Shown in pieces: positions 53,391 through 64,000 of a stretch of DNA of 64,000 nucleotides. The stretch covers positions 14,983,403 through 15,047,402 of the forward strand of contig NC_040022.1 in assembly GCF_000972845.2 (NCBI RefSeq), read 5' to 3'. Position 1 is the first letter of the stretch, and the number at the start of each line of letters is the position of its first letter. Origin of the DNA: Larimichthys crocea (lineage: Eukaryota; Chordata; Actinopteri; Sciaenidae). The position numbers and the translations under genes were made by a program. The notes under the pieces were generated by a model that worked only from the letters and a program-made list of their open reading frames with translations, ran no database searches and had not been told where the DNA came from.

Positions 53391-55673
53391 CATCCTGTTT
53401 TCAGTTGGTTAACGTTAGTATATGTGTAAAGAGTTTACTCAACCACAGTATGTTGGTTCCTGTTGCTCTTTGCTCTTACTTAGACAACTCCACAGCCTCA
53501 TTGATCTCCGAGAGAGCACAACGGTCACACCATATTTCTTTATCTGTGAGATACGCGATACGGAGCAGGAAGTTCAATTAAATGGCTGATTTCACCTCAG
53601 TTAAAGAAATACATAAACTAGAAATGGAGAAATAGGCTCCTGGTGCATGTTTCGTCAGATTACATGCAGAATAAAACTTAAGTTGTAGAACTGAATGAGA
53701 AAAACATCTGGTAACAATGCTTGGCTTTAACTCTAATTGGACAAGGAATATGGTTCTGACGTTTGTGACAAATAGACAAGTGGTTGTGGTTTTTTGGGGG
53801 GAAATTAGGGGGAACTGAGATACAGTCATAAGTAAGAGAATGTCATAAAAAAGAGTCATATGATAACAAATAGCAGGGCAGAGGAGTAAAATAAAGATTT
53901 GAGACAGAAAGGACTAGAAGCACTGGCATGCACTCAGCTGCAGCAGAAGAGGGGAAATTCCACGTCAGTGTCTGAGTTTCGCAGAGAGTCCAGATCTTTG
54001 GAGGCGCTGCTAATGTGTCTCCTATTGAGCCAGAGCAACATCAATCACCATGTTTCTTCATTATGGGTCAAGAAAAACTCCATTTGGAAGTTAAAGTGAC
54101 CCACTGCTTCCATTGATCAGCAGTCAAACAGATTGCTCTGCTAATCTAAAAGACATGTGTCCTAGCAGGGCTGTTTCCATGGTTGGAAATAGACGTACTT
54201 CCATCACTAATGAATGATGGTTGGAAACAGATCACAGCAAGGCCTTTGCTGTTGTAGCTAATAATGGAACTGTCTCTCAAAACCTGAGAAAAAAAAAAGT
54301 GCTATCTTTTGTCTGACGTATACAACATGTGTTTGCTCTCTCTGACCACGTTGGCCCTTTGCACCAGTATTGGCTAGGTAAAGGGTTAGCACTGCAGCTA
54401 GGGCTCTACCACAGATTGTCACCTGGGGCTTAAGAGCCTGCTGTGTAAATTAGAGATGACTTATCACTAGCTTTATATCAAACTGAGCTGTGCAGCAGTA
54501 GAAACTGGTCCAAAGAGCAGAGGAAGGGGTGGAACAGAATCACATGGCATGATCGTTTTACATAGGAAAAGCAGAGGGACAGTGTTATACATGCAAATAC
54601 ACCGAAGAAAAAAAGGGTTCTCACATCTATAAATATGGGTGCAGGTGTGCAGTCAAAGCAGATTTGCTTTGCTTTGCTTTCATTGTAACAAAAAACAAGG
54701 AAACTATTTTCTATATTTCAAACAGACATCATCTTGAATGCACTTTCTCCATAATCACAACCAAATGAAGTGAGTCACAGACAATATGCCCGGTCAGTCA
54801 GAGAACTTGGGAGTTAGCACACGGCTCAAAATCTGTAAAGATTCCTGCCGATGCCAAGGCCACTATCTCCATGGCTACCGGATATTGCAGCATCGGGTCC
54901 AAATCAAATTCTTGGAGGCTCCTTTTAGCTTCTCTGACTTTCCCCTGGATGCAAGGGTTTGTGACGGCAGAAGTCTTGAGTCAACAACAACACGGGAAAG
55001 TTGGCAGGAGCCTCAGCGTTGTCTCGGTTAGCCTTTTTTTTTTAAAATTATTATTATATGTTGCTGACCTACAACCAAACTGCACTGGTCGGCATCTTTT
55101 TTTGTCATTTCCGGAGTGTTTACACTCGTTGTGTTATTTTAACGTATAACCACTTACTGCCATAGAACAGTTCGATTTAGTGCAGTTCAGCGTGTCCTGC
55201 TTTTCTAGTGTGGACAAGAGCTGCGAGCTGAAAGTGTCTGGGGGTTGCACGCCATAGCAGAAAGGCAGGAAAGAGAGAGAAGGAGATCCAGACACAAGCC
55301 AGACCGAATCTGTCGCAAAACTCCCTGTAAATTTCTTTCCGTAATTCTTTCCTCTACACCCCTTAATCTATTCATTCTTTCCAACTGCTGGTTTTCTCCT
55401 CATTCATCCATACCTCGTTAAATCTCTTGTTTCACTTGTTTCTGTCTTTTCTCTCTGGTTGGTATTGGACATGACTATCATGACTATTCCTTGCTTCTGT
55501 GTTCATCCTTTTACTAATTTCCCTCCTTTTCTCTTTCCTGATCTTATTGCCGTTTCCCCCAATGTTTCCTTCCTCCCTCCCTCTTCCCTCTCTCCTTCCT
55601 CAGCTTCACTGGATAAGCAAGGGCAGTATTGCTGTAACTGAACCAGCACTTCCTGGTGTTGTTTTAAGGGGGT

Positions 55674-55691
55674 GGGGGGGGGGGGGGGGGG
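55674..55691 (+). repeat. Poly(G) run (G18)
   Basis: Guanine run preceded by GGGGGT, at the left edge of the GC-rich block with candidate exon C. Confidence 0.85.
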
Positions 55692-55789
55692 CGTGGCCAG
55701 TCTTCATGGAGGAAGAGAGGGAGGGAGAGGGGACTGCAGGATCTGTATGCCCAGTGCAGTCAGGGCTCCCTCCTCCCCTCCTTCTTCCT

Positions 55790-55819
55790 CCTCCTCCTCC
55801 TCCTCCTCCTCCTCCTCCA
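55790..55819 (+). repeat. (CCT)n trinucleotide run
   Basis: About ten CCT units in a GC-rich block; the Pro, Ser or Gly strings in open frames here come from this repeat. Confidence 0.85.
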
Positions 55820-56331
55820 CAGCTGTTGCTACTGCCACCCAGCGAGCGCCACTTTCCTCGGGCAGCAGACAGACGATCCAGAGGCTCGGGAGTCAGTAGA
55901 GACACAGCCCAGCCCGTCTCAGAACAGCCCAGCTCAGCCACTTCAAGAGGCAGGGGAGGGGAGACACTAGCGCACACAGAGCAACGCTGCAACACACACA
56001 CACACACAGAAAATCACACAGACAAACACTCCTCCTCTCTCTCTCTCTCTCTCTCTCTCCCTCTCCCTCTCTCTCTCTCTCCCACTCTGGTGCTCAGCTC
56101 CGCACAGCTCCTCCACTCATTCGCTGCTGATTCACTCGCTCACTCGCTTGCCTCTCTTCTGCCAGTCGCTCTTGCCTTGCTGCGCTCTGCCTGCCTGCCT
56201 GAGAATGGTCCAGCCGGTGCCTGGGGGTCTGCTGTCGCGGCCTGTCTGAACACACGCATAAAACACAGAGTCAATCGACAGGCGGAAGCGCACACACACA
56301 CACACACACAAACTGGAGAGCAATGTGAGAG
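55820..56331 (+). other. Candidate GC-rich first exon C of a large plus-strand gene
   Basis: A 500-base GC-rich, CT-rich block ends AGCAATGTGAGAG|GTAAGAGC with a consensus donor at 56332. Composition resembles 5' UTR exons of vertebrate neural genes. It contains only short upstream frames, for example ATGGTCCAGCCG... at 56204, which stops after 14 codons. A 278-codon open frame runs through it, but it is repeat-driven and I do not accept it. No coding exon follows within the window that could be tied to it. Confidence 0.4.
56033..56090. repeat. (CT)n-rich tract
   Basis: CT units with CCCT interruptions inside candidate exon C. Confidence 0.9.
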
Positions 56332-56384
56332 GTAAGAGCTTGGTCCCTCCGCCTCGTCTCATTGGTTTATCTAGATCTTTCCTC

Positions 56385-56390
<6 letters not shown>

Positions 56391-56419
<29 letters not shown>
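56391..56419. repeat. (GT)n microsatellite
   Basis: About 14 GT units shortly after the candidate donor at 56332. A further short GT run at 56504-56522 and a CA run at 56584-56609 follow. Confidence 0.9.
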
Positions 56420-56422
<3 letters not shown>

Positions 56423-56582
56423 CAGTCTTTACTTTCCAAAGTAGGCGCCCGTGCACTGGAGCACAGGTAGAGATATGGGGATTGTTTGCCTTAGTGTCTG
56501 CTGTGTGTGTGTGTGTGTGTGTTCAGTATGTGGGACACAGGGTTAACATCTATTTGTTACAGCTTGTTTTATAGATATCAGG

Positions 56583-56613
<31 letters not shown>

Positions 56614-57815
56614 GACACATTCTTGGCTCAAAGCAGACAGTCACACAATAGCTACTTCCTGAGGGTAGCGCTAGTTAGCAAGAAAATTTGCTGGTGTGTG
56701 TGCGCGCGTGTATTTGGAGGGCCGTGGTTGTTCCAGGAAGCAGTGGAGAGGATCAATAGATCGCCTACTCAGCTTTCATTCCCTCCGTCTGACTCAACAC
56801 TGGACATGTTGGGAGTTATCCTGCAGGGCTTGGTTAACAAGGAGAATGGTAAAATTTGATTCTCTCTCTCTTTACCTCTTCCCTCCCTTTGCTGCGTCAG
56901 CCTTAAGGGGGAAGCATGGTTTTGCATGTGTGTCCGTGCGTTTCTACGTGTGTGTGCGCTGCGTAAAGGCAAACTCCCGCCCCGCCGCATGTAAATTATG
57001 TGTGACATGTGAAGCTGCTGCTACCTTATATGGTGAGCACAGTATTTCAGTACAGTTGGATCTTGCCAAGCATTCCGGGTCGCGGGAGGAGAGAGTGTGT
57101 GAGAGGGTGACTCTGTCTGGGGGAGTGTGTGTGCGTGTGCGTTGTTAGTGTGTGCGCGTCTGTGTGTGTGACTAAGTGAGTGTTTTCATGCGTCTGACAG
57201 TGGGGGAGTAACTGAGAGAGAGAGGAAGAAAGTTGAAGAGAGAAGGAAAGAGGGGCAAGAGAGAGAGACAGGGAAGAAGGAGAGCCAGTAAATGGAGGGA
57301 TTTAACTTTTTGATGTTTCAGCTGGAGTGAAAGTAAGTAGTGTTGGACTTTATTAAAGCTTTCGGAGATTAACATGAGATCGCCCTGTAATGTTTTTTTC
57401 TTCCAGGAGTTTCTTTCAAGTTTATCTGCATGGATCATGCGAAAGTAAACTGAAAGTGTTCTTGCGTGCGATATCTGGCAATCGGTCGATATATAAAAAC
57501 AGACTTTTGTATTTGTAATCGTTTTTTTTTGCCAGGGTTAACTCTTTCGGAGAGTCCAAAAAGTGTCTAAAATAAGAGGCAGCATGATTCTGGTGAAATA
57601 AATATGGTATTTGAAAGCCGGAGTATCTTCAGAGCTTTAAACTATAGCCTTCCTTCCCTCCTCTCCCCTCTTTGTCCCTCTCCTCCTCCTCCTCCTCGTC
57701 CTCCCCCTCCCCTCTCGCCTCTCTGGGTTTCCTCTCGGTGGTGTGTCCGTGGTTGGGGCAATGATGAGGAATGTTGTTGTTGTGACTTAGAGGGATTCAG
57801 GGTGGCTCAGACAGT

Positions 57816-57818
<3 letters not shown>

Positions 57819-57849
<31 letters not shown>
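57819..57849. repeat. (CA)n microsatellite
   Basis: About 15 CA units, ending CATGCAAGCATGC. Confidence 0.9.
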
Positions 57850-57851
<2 letters not shown>

Positions 57852-60800
57852 CAAGCATGCGCAGCTCAGCCAGATGTGTGGCAGATTGCATTGTTGAGAC
57901 TTTGTAAAAATCCCCACGGAAGCTGTGCTGCAGGTAGTCTGTCAATATCTGCGGCGCAGAAGCCTGAGGAATGTGCTGTTGCTGTCAGCGTGAACATTGT
58001 GGCTAATCATGTCAAACATAATATTGCTCCCTCCGTATATTGTTGTATACGTGTGCAAATTGCTTTGCGTTTACGTGCGTCGCCTGTGATCTAAAGTCTG
58101 CCCTAAAGACAGAATTATTCGCATCGCTGAATCTGCGCTGACAGGTTAAGCCTTTTATTACATGAGGTCTTCACTGTATGTTCCCACTGTGTTATGACCA
58201 CATTTCAACCCCCCTGAGCAACAGTTTGACACCGCTTTGGTTGAGCAAAACACCTTCCACTTAATGAAATTCTGAGCTCAGTTCAAATGACAGGGCTAAG
58301 GTAGCCCTGAGTCTTTAACCTGCTCCAGGATTTACCTCTTTCTATCTTCCTATCTGTTCTTTCCAGGTAGCCAGTAATATACATGTTTCGCAGATACTGC
58401 AGTATAGAGAGGAAACAAAGCCATCGTCTACCTGTATCTGAACTACACAAGAGTGCTAATAAGCAAGGCAAGCAGCATGTCGAAGCTGCTGGAGCCAGTA
58501 ATAAGCGTCTAGTTATTTCTTTATTGTTCTGTCCAGAGGTACACGTGTCAACACGAGCCTGTCCTTGTTTTTACTTCACCCCAGTTGAATCAGCTCCCGC
58601 TTACAGCCTTGCCATTTGAAACCTCCCCATCTCTGAAGCAGAGACAGACGGCTATAACATTTAATAACGCACTCCTGCCCTAATAGTCTCGTTCTCTCAC
58701 TCACTGCCTCTTCCTGGCTAACTCGCTATCCTTCGTCTTTGTCATTGTGACTGCTCTGGCTTCTGTTCGCCTCAGTGTATTCGAAAGCAGGCCCCAACAC
58801 AAGCCAGTGAGTGCGTTAGCATGGCCGATCCTCCATGACAATGATTGACTAAATGAAAAATGACACAGATAACCAGTGCAGACGATCAAATTGATCACCG
58901 ACAAAGTATGTTTGCATGTAATATAGTGATAAAGAAGCTAAATGTTCGCCTACATTAAACACTGGTGCACATTCAACAACACACATTGGTGCACATTCAC
59001 ATTTGTGGAAATAAACCTGACTATGTCTCAGCACACAGACAACACAAATGTGAGCCAATGAGCCACTCATTAAACCATAAGGCCAGCCATTATCCTCACT
59101 GTCCGTTGACTTCACCACATCCTTACACACACATAGACACACACACAAAGATGCAGTGTTGGACACACAGAAGAAGAATACTCTGTGCCAGGACGCATAG
59201 TGGGTTTGTGTGTTTGTATAGGTTTGTGTGACTTGTCAGTGTGTGTGTATGTGTGTGTGCGTAGCTCTGTCCATGTATGCTAAACAAGAGATCTAATTGT
59301 ATCCAGAGGTTCCCTCTCGGAGGAATCAATAGGCATTGTTTGTTATGCGTTCCTAGCCTAAGCCTAATGTTATTCATTTTGATGACAAATAAACTAGTTA
59401 AACTAATACTTGGGAGGAGATGATGACTTCATGGTGATGACGAGCAGGAGGTCGATAACAAAAACTGACGATGACACTCAAATTAGCGAGACGTGACCAT
59501 TTTCTGCAACGTGCTGGTGAGCATGAGCATCTATAACCGCTACTCGTGACAAACCAAACCTAAACATGAACATTTGTTTTTAACGCAGTGTGGCCTAGCT
59601 CTTAAACTCATTTTATGCAATCCTTTCTGGTTACGATCTCTCCACCAACATGAAAGGTCCCACCATCAAAAGAAATGCAGTTTACTCAGGGATCCATGTG
59701 GTATAGAAGAGCTATGGTGGATAGAGCAGCAGCCTTCGGCCTCCCAGTGTGTGTGCATCAGTACTGAACAGATCAGGAGACAGCGAGGAGAACATGCTCA
59801 CGTGTCCGTATATGCACTAGTGTGTGCGTGTATTCGTATAGGTCAGTGAGGGCAATATTGACATGCTATATTCTGAGCACATGGAGCAGCAGCGGCAGCA
59901 GGAGCAGCAGCGAGGCCTGGGGTGTTGCATTTCCTCCAGCGTCCTCCACTGTGATGACCTGTCTCAGCACACTGTCACCCTGGCTCCACCTCTGTCAATA
60001 TGCTGAAACCACTCCTTTTACTGAACAGCAGCAAACCAACAGAGACGAACGCCTCTTTCTCTGCAGTCGAAGCTGAAAACATGAGCCCGGGGTAAAAGCA
60101 ACGGTTAGATTTCCGTAGCAGATGTTGCAATATAACAAATTGCTTCATATCATACTGCACTAGTGAACCCCAGTGTATTATCTCTTATGTGATTTTGCAG
60201 AATACAGCCTCCTTTAACCTGTGATGGCAAGCGATGGGTTTAACTAGACTAACCATGTGCCAGTTAGTCACGTTTCAGGAAGTCTTACAATAACTATGAG
60301 CCGCACCCTCTTTCTAATTCTCTAGAACAGCCCAGGTTAGCAACGAGCACGTTGTTTTGATCACTCTAACTTCATAAATCAGTTAAGACATGCCTTAATA
60401 GCACAACATCTCCCTGTGTTCAAGAAAACCTTGTGACTTGTCTGAGCGCCATCCATCACAGCACTCCGTGCAAAACATTGGCAGGTTTCATGCATATTTT
60501 GCACTTTTAGCTGAGGTGAAGTTTCGACAGTATCTTCGAGTCGTTGGAGAACAGATTTGGTTTGTGACTCATAACCAAGAGAAAGTAAAAGATGGGCAGG
60601 GTTGCTTTTTCATGTCAGAAACTGTTTGTGCTGTTGAGGCATATGCTGGTGTCACATGACCATGAGCTTATGGCAGTGTCCTAATATTAAAGACACACTT
60701 CCTCTTCCTGCAGCCACGTAATGTTTCTACCACGTGTCCTAAAATAGGGTGATAGGAAGCACACGGCTTCGCTCGCTCTCCTTTTCTCTCCCTCTCTCTC

Positions 60801-62682
60801 TCTCTCGCCATCTTCCCTTCCTCCAGTCTGGTTGACCTTGCACCAGCTCGCAAGACCTTGGAGTCTGAGAAAGTGCTGCTGAGGATGCTGGAAGAGAACG
60901 CAGGCCAGACAGTCACATTGGCACAAAGGCAGAGGCATGGATGGAGAGGGTTGGGAGAAGAGTGGAAACAACAGGAAAACCTCTGGTTAAAACAGTGTAA
61001 ATTCTGTGGTGCTGTTCTGTTCTGCGGAGCAGAGAGGTAGATCATATTAAACAATGATGAAATGGATACGTTGGAGAGAGAAGAGCACAAACAGTTAAAG
61101 TGGAATTAGATAGAGGGAGTGGCGTACTGACAAGAAAGACTACAGATATGAAGAAATCAATAGGAGAAGGATGGCCATGTCCAGACATGATGGATCATAA
61201 TGAGCGCTCATTATCACTCTGGCACTGTCTTACACCATACTACATTGTCCCTCTCTCACAGATATGTGCTCATCTGACTCTAATAGAAACCATAGAAACA
61301 GATTAGGCAGCCAGACAGAACATAGCATCTCATGCATCAAGTTATCACACTCTCATTTGATTAATGAGAGCCCCAGGCGCCTTCAACTTAAAAAAAAATT
61401 AAATAAAAAACATAGACGTCTCTATTCCACCTCATTAGTTCATGTCCAGCTGTGGCTTAAGGTCAGTTTAAAGATGATTCTTGCTCACCTGATCTCGACC
61501 TACAAACATTCTTTGGGCATTAAAAGTGTATTGCCATCGGCCCCGTCGGACTGAATTTTTAGCATTAAATACACCTAACATCACCATTATATGATATTAA
61601 AAACGCAGGTCCTAGGGCATACAGGGTTACACAGAAAGATTAGACTTGGCTGACTTGACATTTTCAAAAGCTTGGGAATAGAAACATGCCCTCAGTAAAG
61701 TAAACTAAGAAAAAGCAGCCTGTCTGTATGTTGGACCAGTTTCCTTCCAAAACGTTCAATCCAGTCGCTCTCAGTCAAAAATCTTTTTTGGCATAAAAAT
61801 ACCATAAAACTGACAAAGAAACATTACTGCTTCTTGTTAGGAATTAGCGGCATTGAATAAAATGTTGTTATAATTTGAAAATATTGAGCAGTGAGGTAAT
61901 ATGTTTGTATTTTATCAAAAAGTTCATTTATTTTTTTCTCTCCCCTCTAAAGGGCACGATACAGAAGATCATTGCTGTGTTCCACTGTGTGCTTTGTGGG
62001 GGAAGGGCAGTTGTGTTATGATTATGCCTGCACTCCAAAGGTCATCTGTAGCAGTAATGCTACTTTTGCTATCGTAGGGGTCATCCAAGGTGAAACTAAG
62101 CAGTTTCCTCCTTCACTCTGTCCTCACCCACGTTGCTGGGTCATCATGACCTGCTGCAGGGCTCTGATATAGTGCGGTTGCAGTGTTGCAGTGTTGCAGT
62201 GCCGTAAAGTTAGCAGAGGTTCGTTGCATTGCTGAAGGTGCACATGCTGTTCTGGGAAAAGCAATTTCTCTACGCAGGGTGTGGTGAGTTACCCCGCCTG
62301 TGTGATAAGAGCGGAACGGGCCCCCGGGAGCCCAGTCATTCAAATTCCCCGAGCAAACCCAGTACAATGGATTCACCCAAAATAGAAACCACTGGCAACA
62401 TCACAGCGTTCTGATCAAAAAAACACTTTGCAACCCATGATCTCTCCTGCGTGTGGTAAATGGGGGAATTTATTTCATGAGTGAAAGTAAACATGATTGT
62501 TATCGCGAGTTCACATCTGTGTGAGATCGCCACAATATTGCCGTCATGACGATGGCGCTCTTTCCTTAGTGCTTCTTTAACGTTTGTTTGAAAGATATTC
62601 ATCAGCTGTTTTGCAAGAAATCAGGTAGTCTGAATAGCGAACAAAGCTCAGCCTCGCTCTCTCTCTTTCTGTCTTCCTCTGG

Positions 62683-63700
62683 CAGCGGGCAGGTCAGCCT
62701 CCTCGTTGCTCCTCCCCCTGCTCTCACCTGGCGCTCAGCCCAGAATGTTGCTGCAACTCTGCTAGCTCTCATTGGTCTCCACTCTCACACCGCTTCGTAA
62801 GAAGGGAAATGACTAACCTCTTCTCCCTCATGCCCTGCCTCGACTTCCCCTCCGCTTTCACTCTCTTCCTCTCTTTCACCTCTAAACACAATTTGCACTG
62901 GCCCGGCTTTGCTGTACCCGACTGTAAGTGATACAGGATTTGATCAGATTTTCCTGCGTTGACCAGAAGAGGTGGAAAGTTGTGAATGGCTGCTTTGTGC
63001 ATTTGTGTGTGTGTGTATGTTTGTGTGTGGCGTGGCGTGATGAGCGTGTGTGCGCACCATGTGTGTTTAGAGTGCAGGGCGGGTGAAAGTTTTATTTGTT
63101 TTAGCTGACACCCCTGCATTTCTGACATTTTTACATATTCTTTATTCCCACAGCTGCATAACTTAGCAGAATACAGCAGGTCAGACCCTTCTACGAAAGA
63201 CAAAACAAACCCGAAAGTTTTCTTTGGATGTGTATCATCACTAATCTTTCTTTCCCTCCTTTCTATCTCTCTCTGTCTCTCTCTCCCCAGAGGAAGTGCC
63301 TTCCCTGATGTCTGCTGCAGCTTTGACCTGCTTCTACCGCTGAAGCTCCACCCTCCCCCCCGCCTCGCTCGCTTGCTGCCACAGCAACAACGTGTACAAG
63401 GACTACGGCCACACCCTCCTTGCGACACGCTGCAACCTGCTCGTCCATCCACCACCATCACCATCCAGTCCTCGCAGCCGGGCTCCAGCCTCAGCTTTCC
63501 ACACCAGAACCGGCCCCTCCCAGTTGCCAACTGCTCTCCATCAACCGATCAGCCTTACCACAGCAGCCCAACACACCACCAGGCCCACGCAGCATCTCAC
63601 CCACCTTGCCTTCAACCTTCGCCTTCAATCCTCTAAGCCTCCACTTGGTCCTCAGTGTCCTTAAAACCTTCCTGTAGCAGGCTACACCCAGACTATCACC
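62683..63700 (+). other. Candidate downstream 5' UTR exons D and E
   Basis: Possible exon D runs from the acceptor CTCTGGCAG (ending about 62684) to the donor CCCGACT|GTAAGTGATA at about 62923. Possible exon E begins after the good pyrimidine-tract acceptor TCTCTCTCCCCAG at 63291 and reads on as CT- and CCA-rich sequence to at least 63660 without a clear donor. No conserved coding frame is seen in either. They could be joined to candidate exon C in one transcript with its start codon beyond the window. Confidence 0.3.
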
Positions 63701-64000
63701 TTTGTTGCCTGCTTCACTGCACCTAACCAGAGGGCTCTCAGTTTGTTTGCCTCCTTGGCCTGTGAATGTTGTAGACGAGACCATTTGGCAAGCAACAATA
63801 AGAGAGAAGAGTCAATCCGAGAGTGGCAACTTAATTGTTAGGCTAAGCCGTGTCCTGGATATAAACTGTGGTTGGTTGATCAGGATAATTGTCTGATAAC
63901 ATTCAAAGCCAAACGTCCTGCAACATTTCACATCGGAAGAGGAGTCCTCACAATCAATAGGAACTTTATTTTTCATTTCAGCGTTACATACACGCATCAC

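Larger units (their letters stand above)
51784..55600. other. Noncoding interval between candidate exons
   Basis: Apart from the CA repeats, nothing recognisable. It would be intron if the upstream exon candidates belong to one plus-strand gene, otherwise intergenic. Confidence 0.45.
56332..62682. other. Probable intron or intergenic DNA, no exon recognised
   Basis: Over 6 kb with several dinucleotide runs and no frame showing a protein family. A CCTCCTCCT-rich stretch (57650-57720) and GA-rich stretches (57200-57290) are simple sequence. Confidence 0.5.

Noticed and set aside
55499..56335. 278-codon plus-strand frame
   Set aside because: Runs through poly-G, CCT and CT repeats; no start context or conserved domain. 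The block is better read as a 5' UTR exon.
62769..63530. 253-codon minus-strand frame
   Set aside because: Composed partly of simple repeats (Thr-His strings), no domain recognised, and it opposes a better acceptor on the plus strand.

Overview
The window is vertebrate nuclear DNA, almost certainly from a ray-finned fish of the teleost group. It shows split genes with GT-AG introns, long intergenic spacers, long CA/GT and GA microsatellites, and fish-type non-autonomous transposons. The decisive clue is the secretogranin II gene. Its secretoneurin peptide begins ATEDLDEQYTPQSLAN, which is the form I know from the teleost scg2b paralogue. The segment is therefore one copy of the genome-duplicated region that corresponds to human 2q36 (ACSL3 - SCG2 - AP1S3 - CUL3).

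Layout, left to right. (1) 51-5853, plus strand: the last eleven coding exons of acsl3, a long-chain acyl-CoA synthetase; its 5' part lies outside the window. A long 3' UTR follows. Two introns carry MITE-like inserts. (2) About 8.9-19.8 kb: an 11-kb spacer without genes, holding a GT microsatellite of about 67 units, a polypurine tract and old repeats. (3) 19.85-22.4 kb, plus: scg2b, with a TATA/CRE-type promoter, a noncoding first exon containing a tiny uORF, and a 602-codon single-exon CDS. (4) 24136-28140, minus: ap1s3, the sigma subunit of adaptor complex AP-1. It has five coding exons and 154 aa, and its introns hold two copies of one TTAA-flanked MITE family. (5) 28613-31836, plus: a DHRS12-type short-chain dehydrogenase with ten exons and 337 aa. 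It lies head-to-head with ap1s3 and tail-to-tail with cul3. (6) 32808-41333, minus: complete cul3, with 16 coding exons and 766 aa. Its upstream region contains a TCTCGCGAGA element. (7) 41.6-64 kb: no confident coding gene. It contains a short minus-strand coiled-coil ORF at 42403-42603 that may be a ccdc195-like remnant, a LINE-like tail, a strong hairpin at 50.2 kb, and a series of plus-strand exon-like blocks ending in consensus donors (49.99, 51.16, 51.78, 56.33, 62.92 kb) plus one after an acceptor at 63.29 kb. These look like 5' UTR exons of a large plus-strand gene whose coding part is beyond the window.

The genes form no operon and share no single pathway. acsl3 activates fatty acids at the ER and lipid droplets, scg2b supplies a secretory-granule prohormone, ap1s3 helps sort trans-Golgi and endosomal cargo, and cul3 is the scaffold of BTB-adaptor ubiquitin ligases. 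All exon joins given were checked by hand for GT-AG boundaries and reading phase. I found no prokaryotic, viral or CRISPR system and no clearly novel machinery. The most useful leads are the small coiled-coil ORF, the hairpin, the upstream exon series and the synteny change around the dehydrogenase gene.
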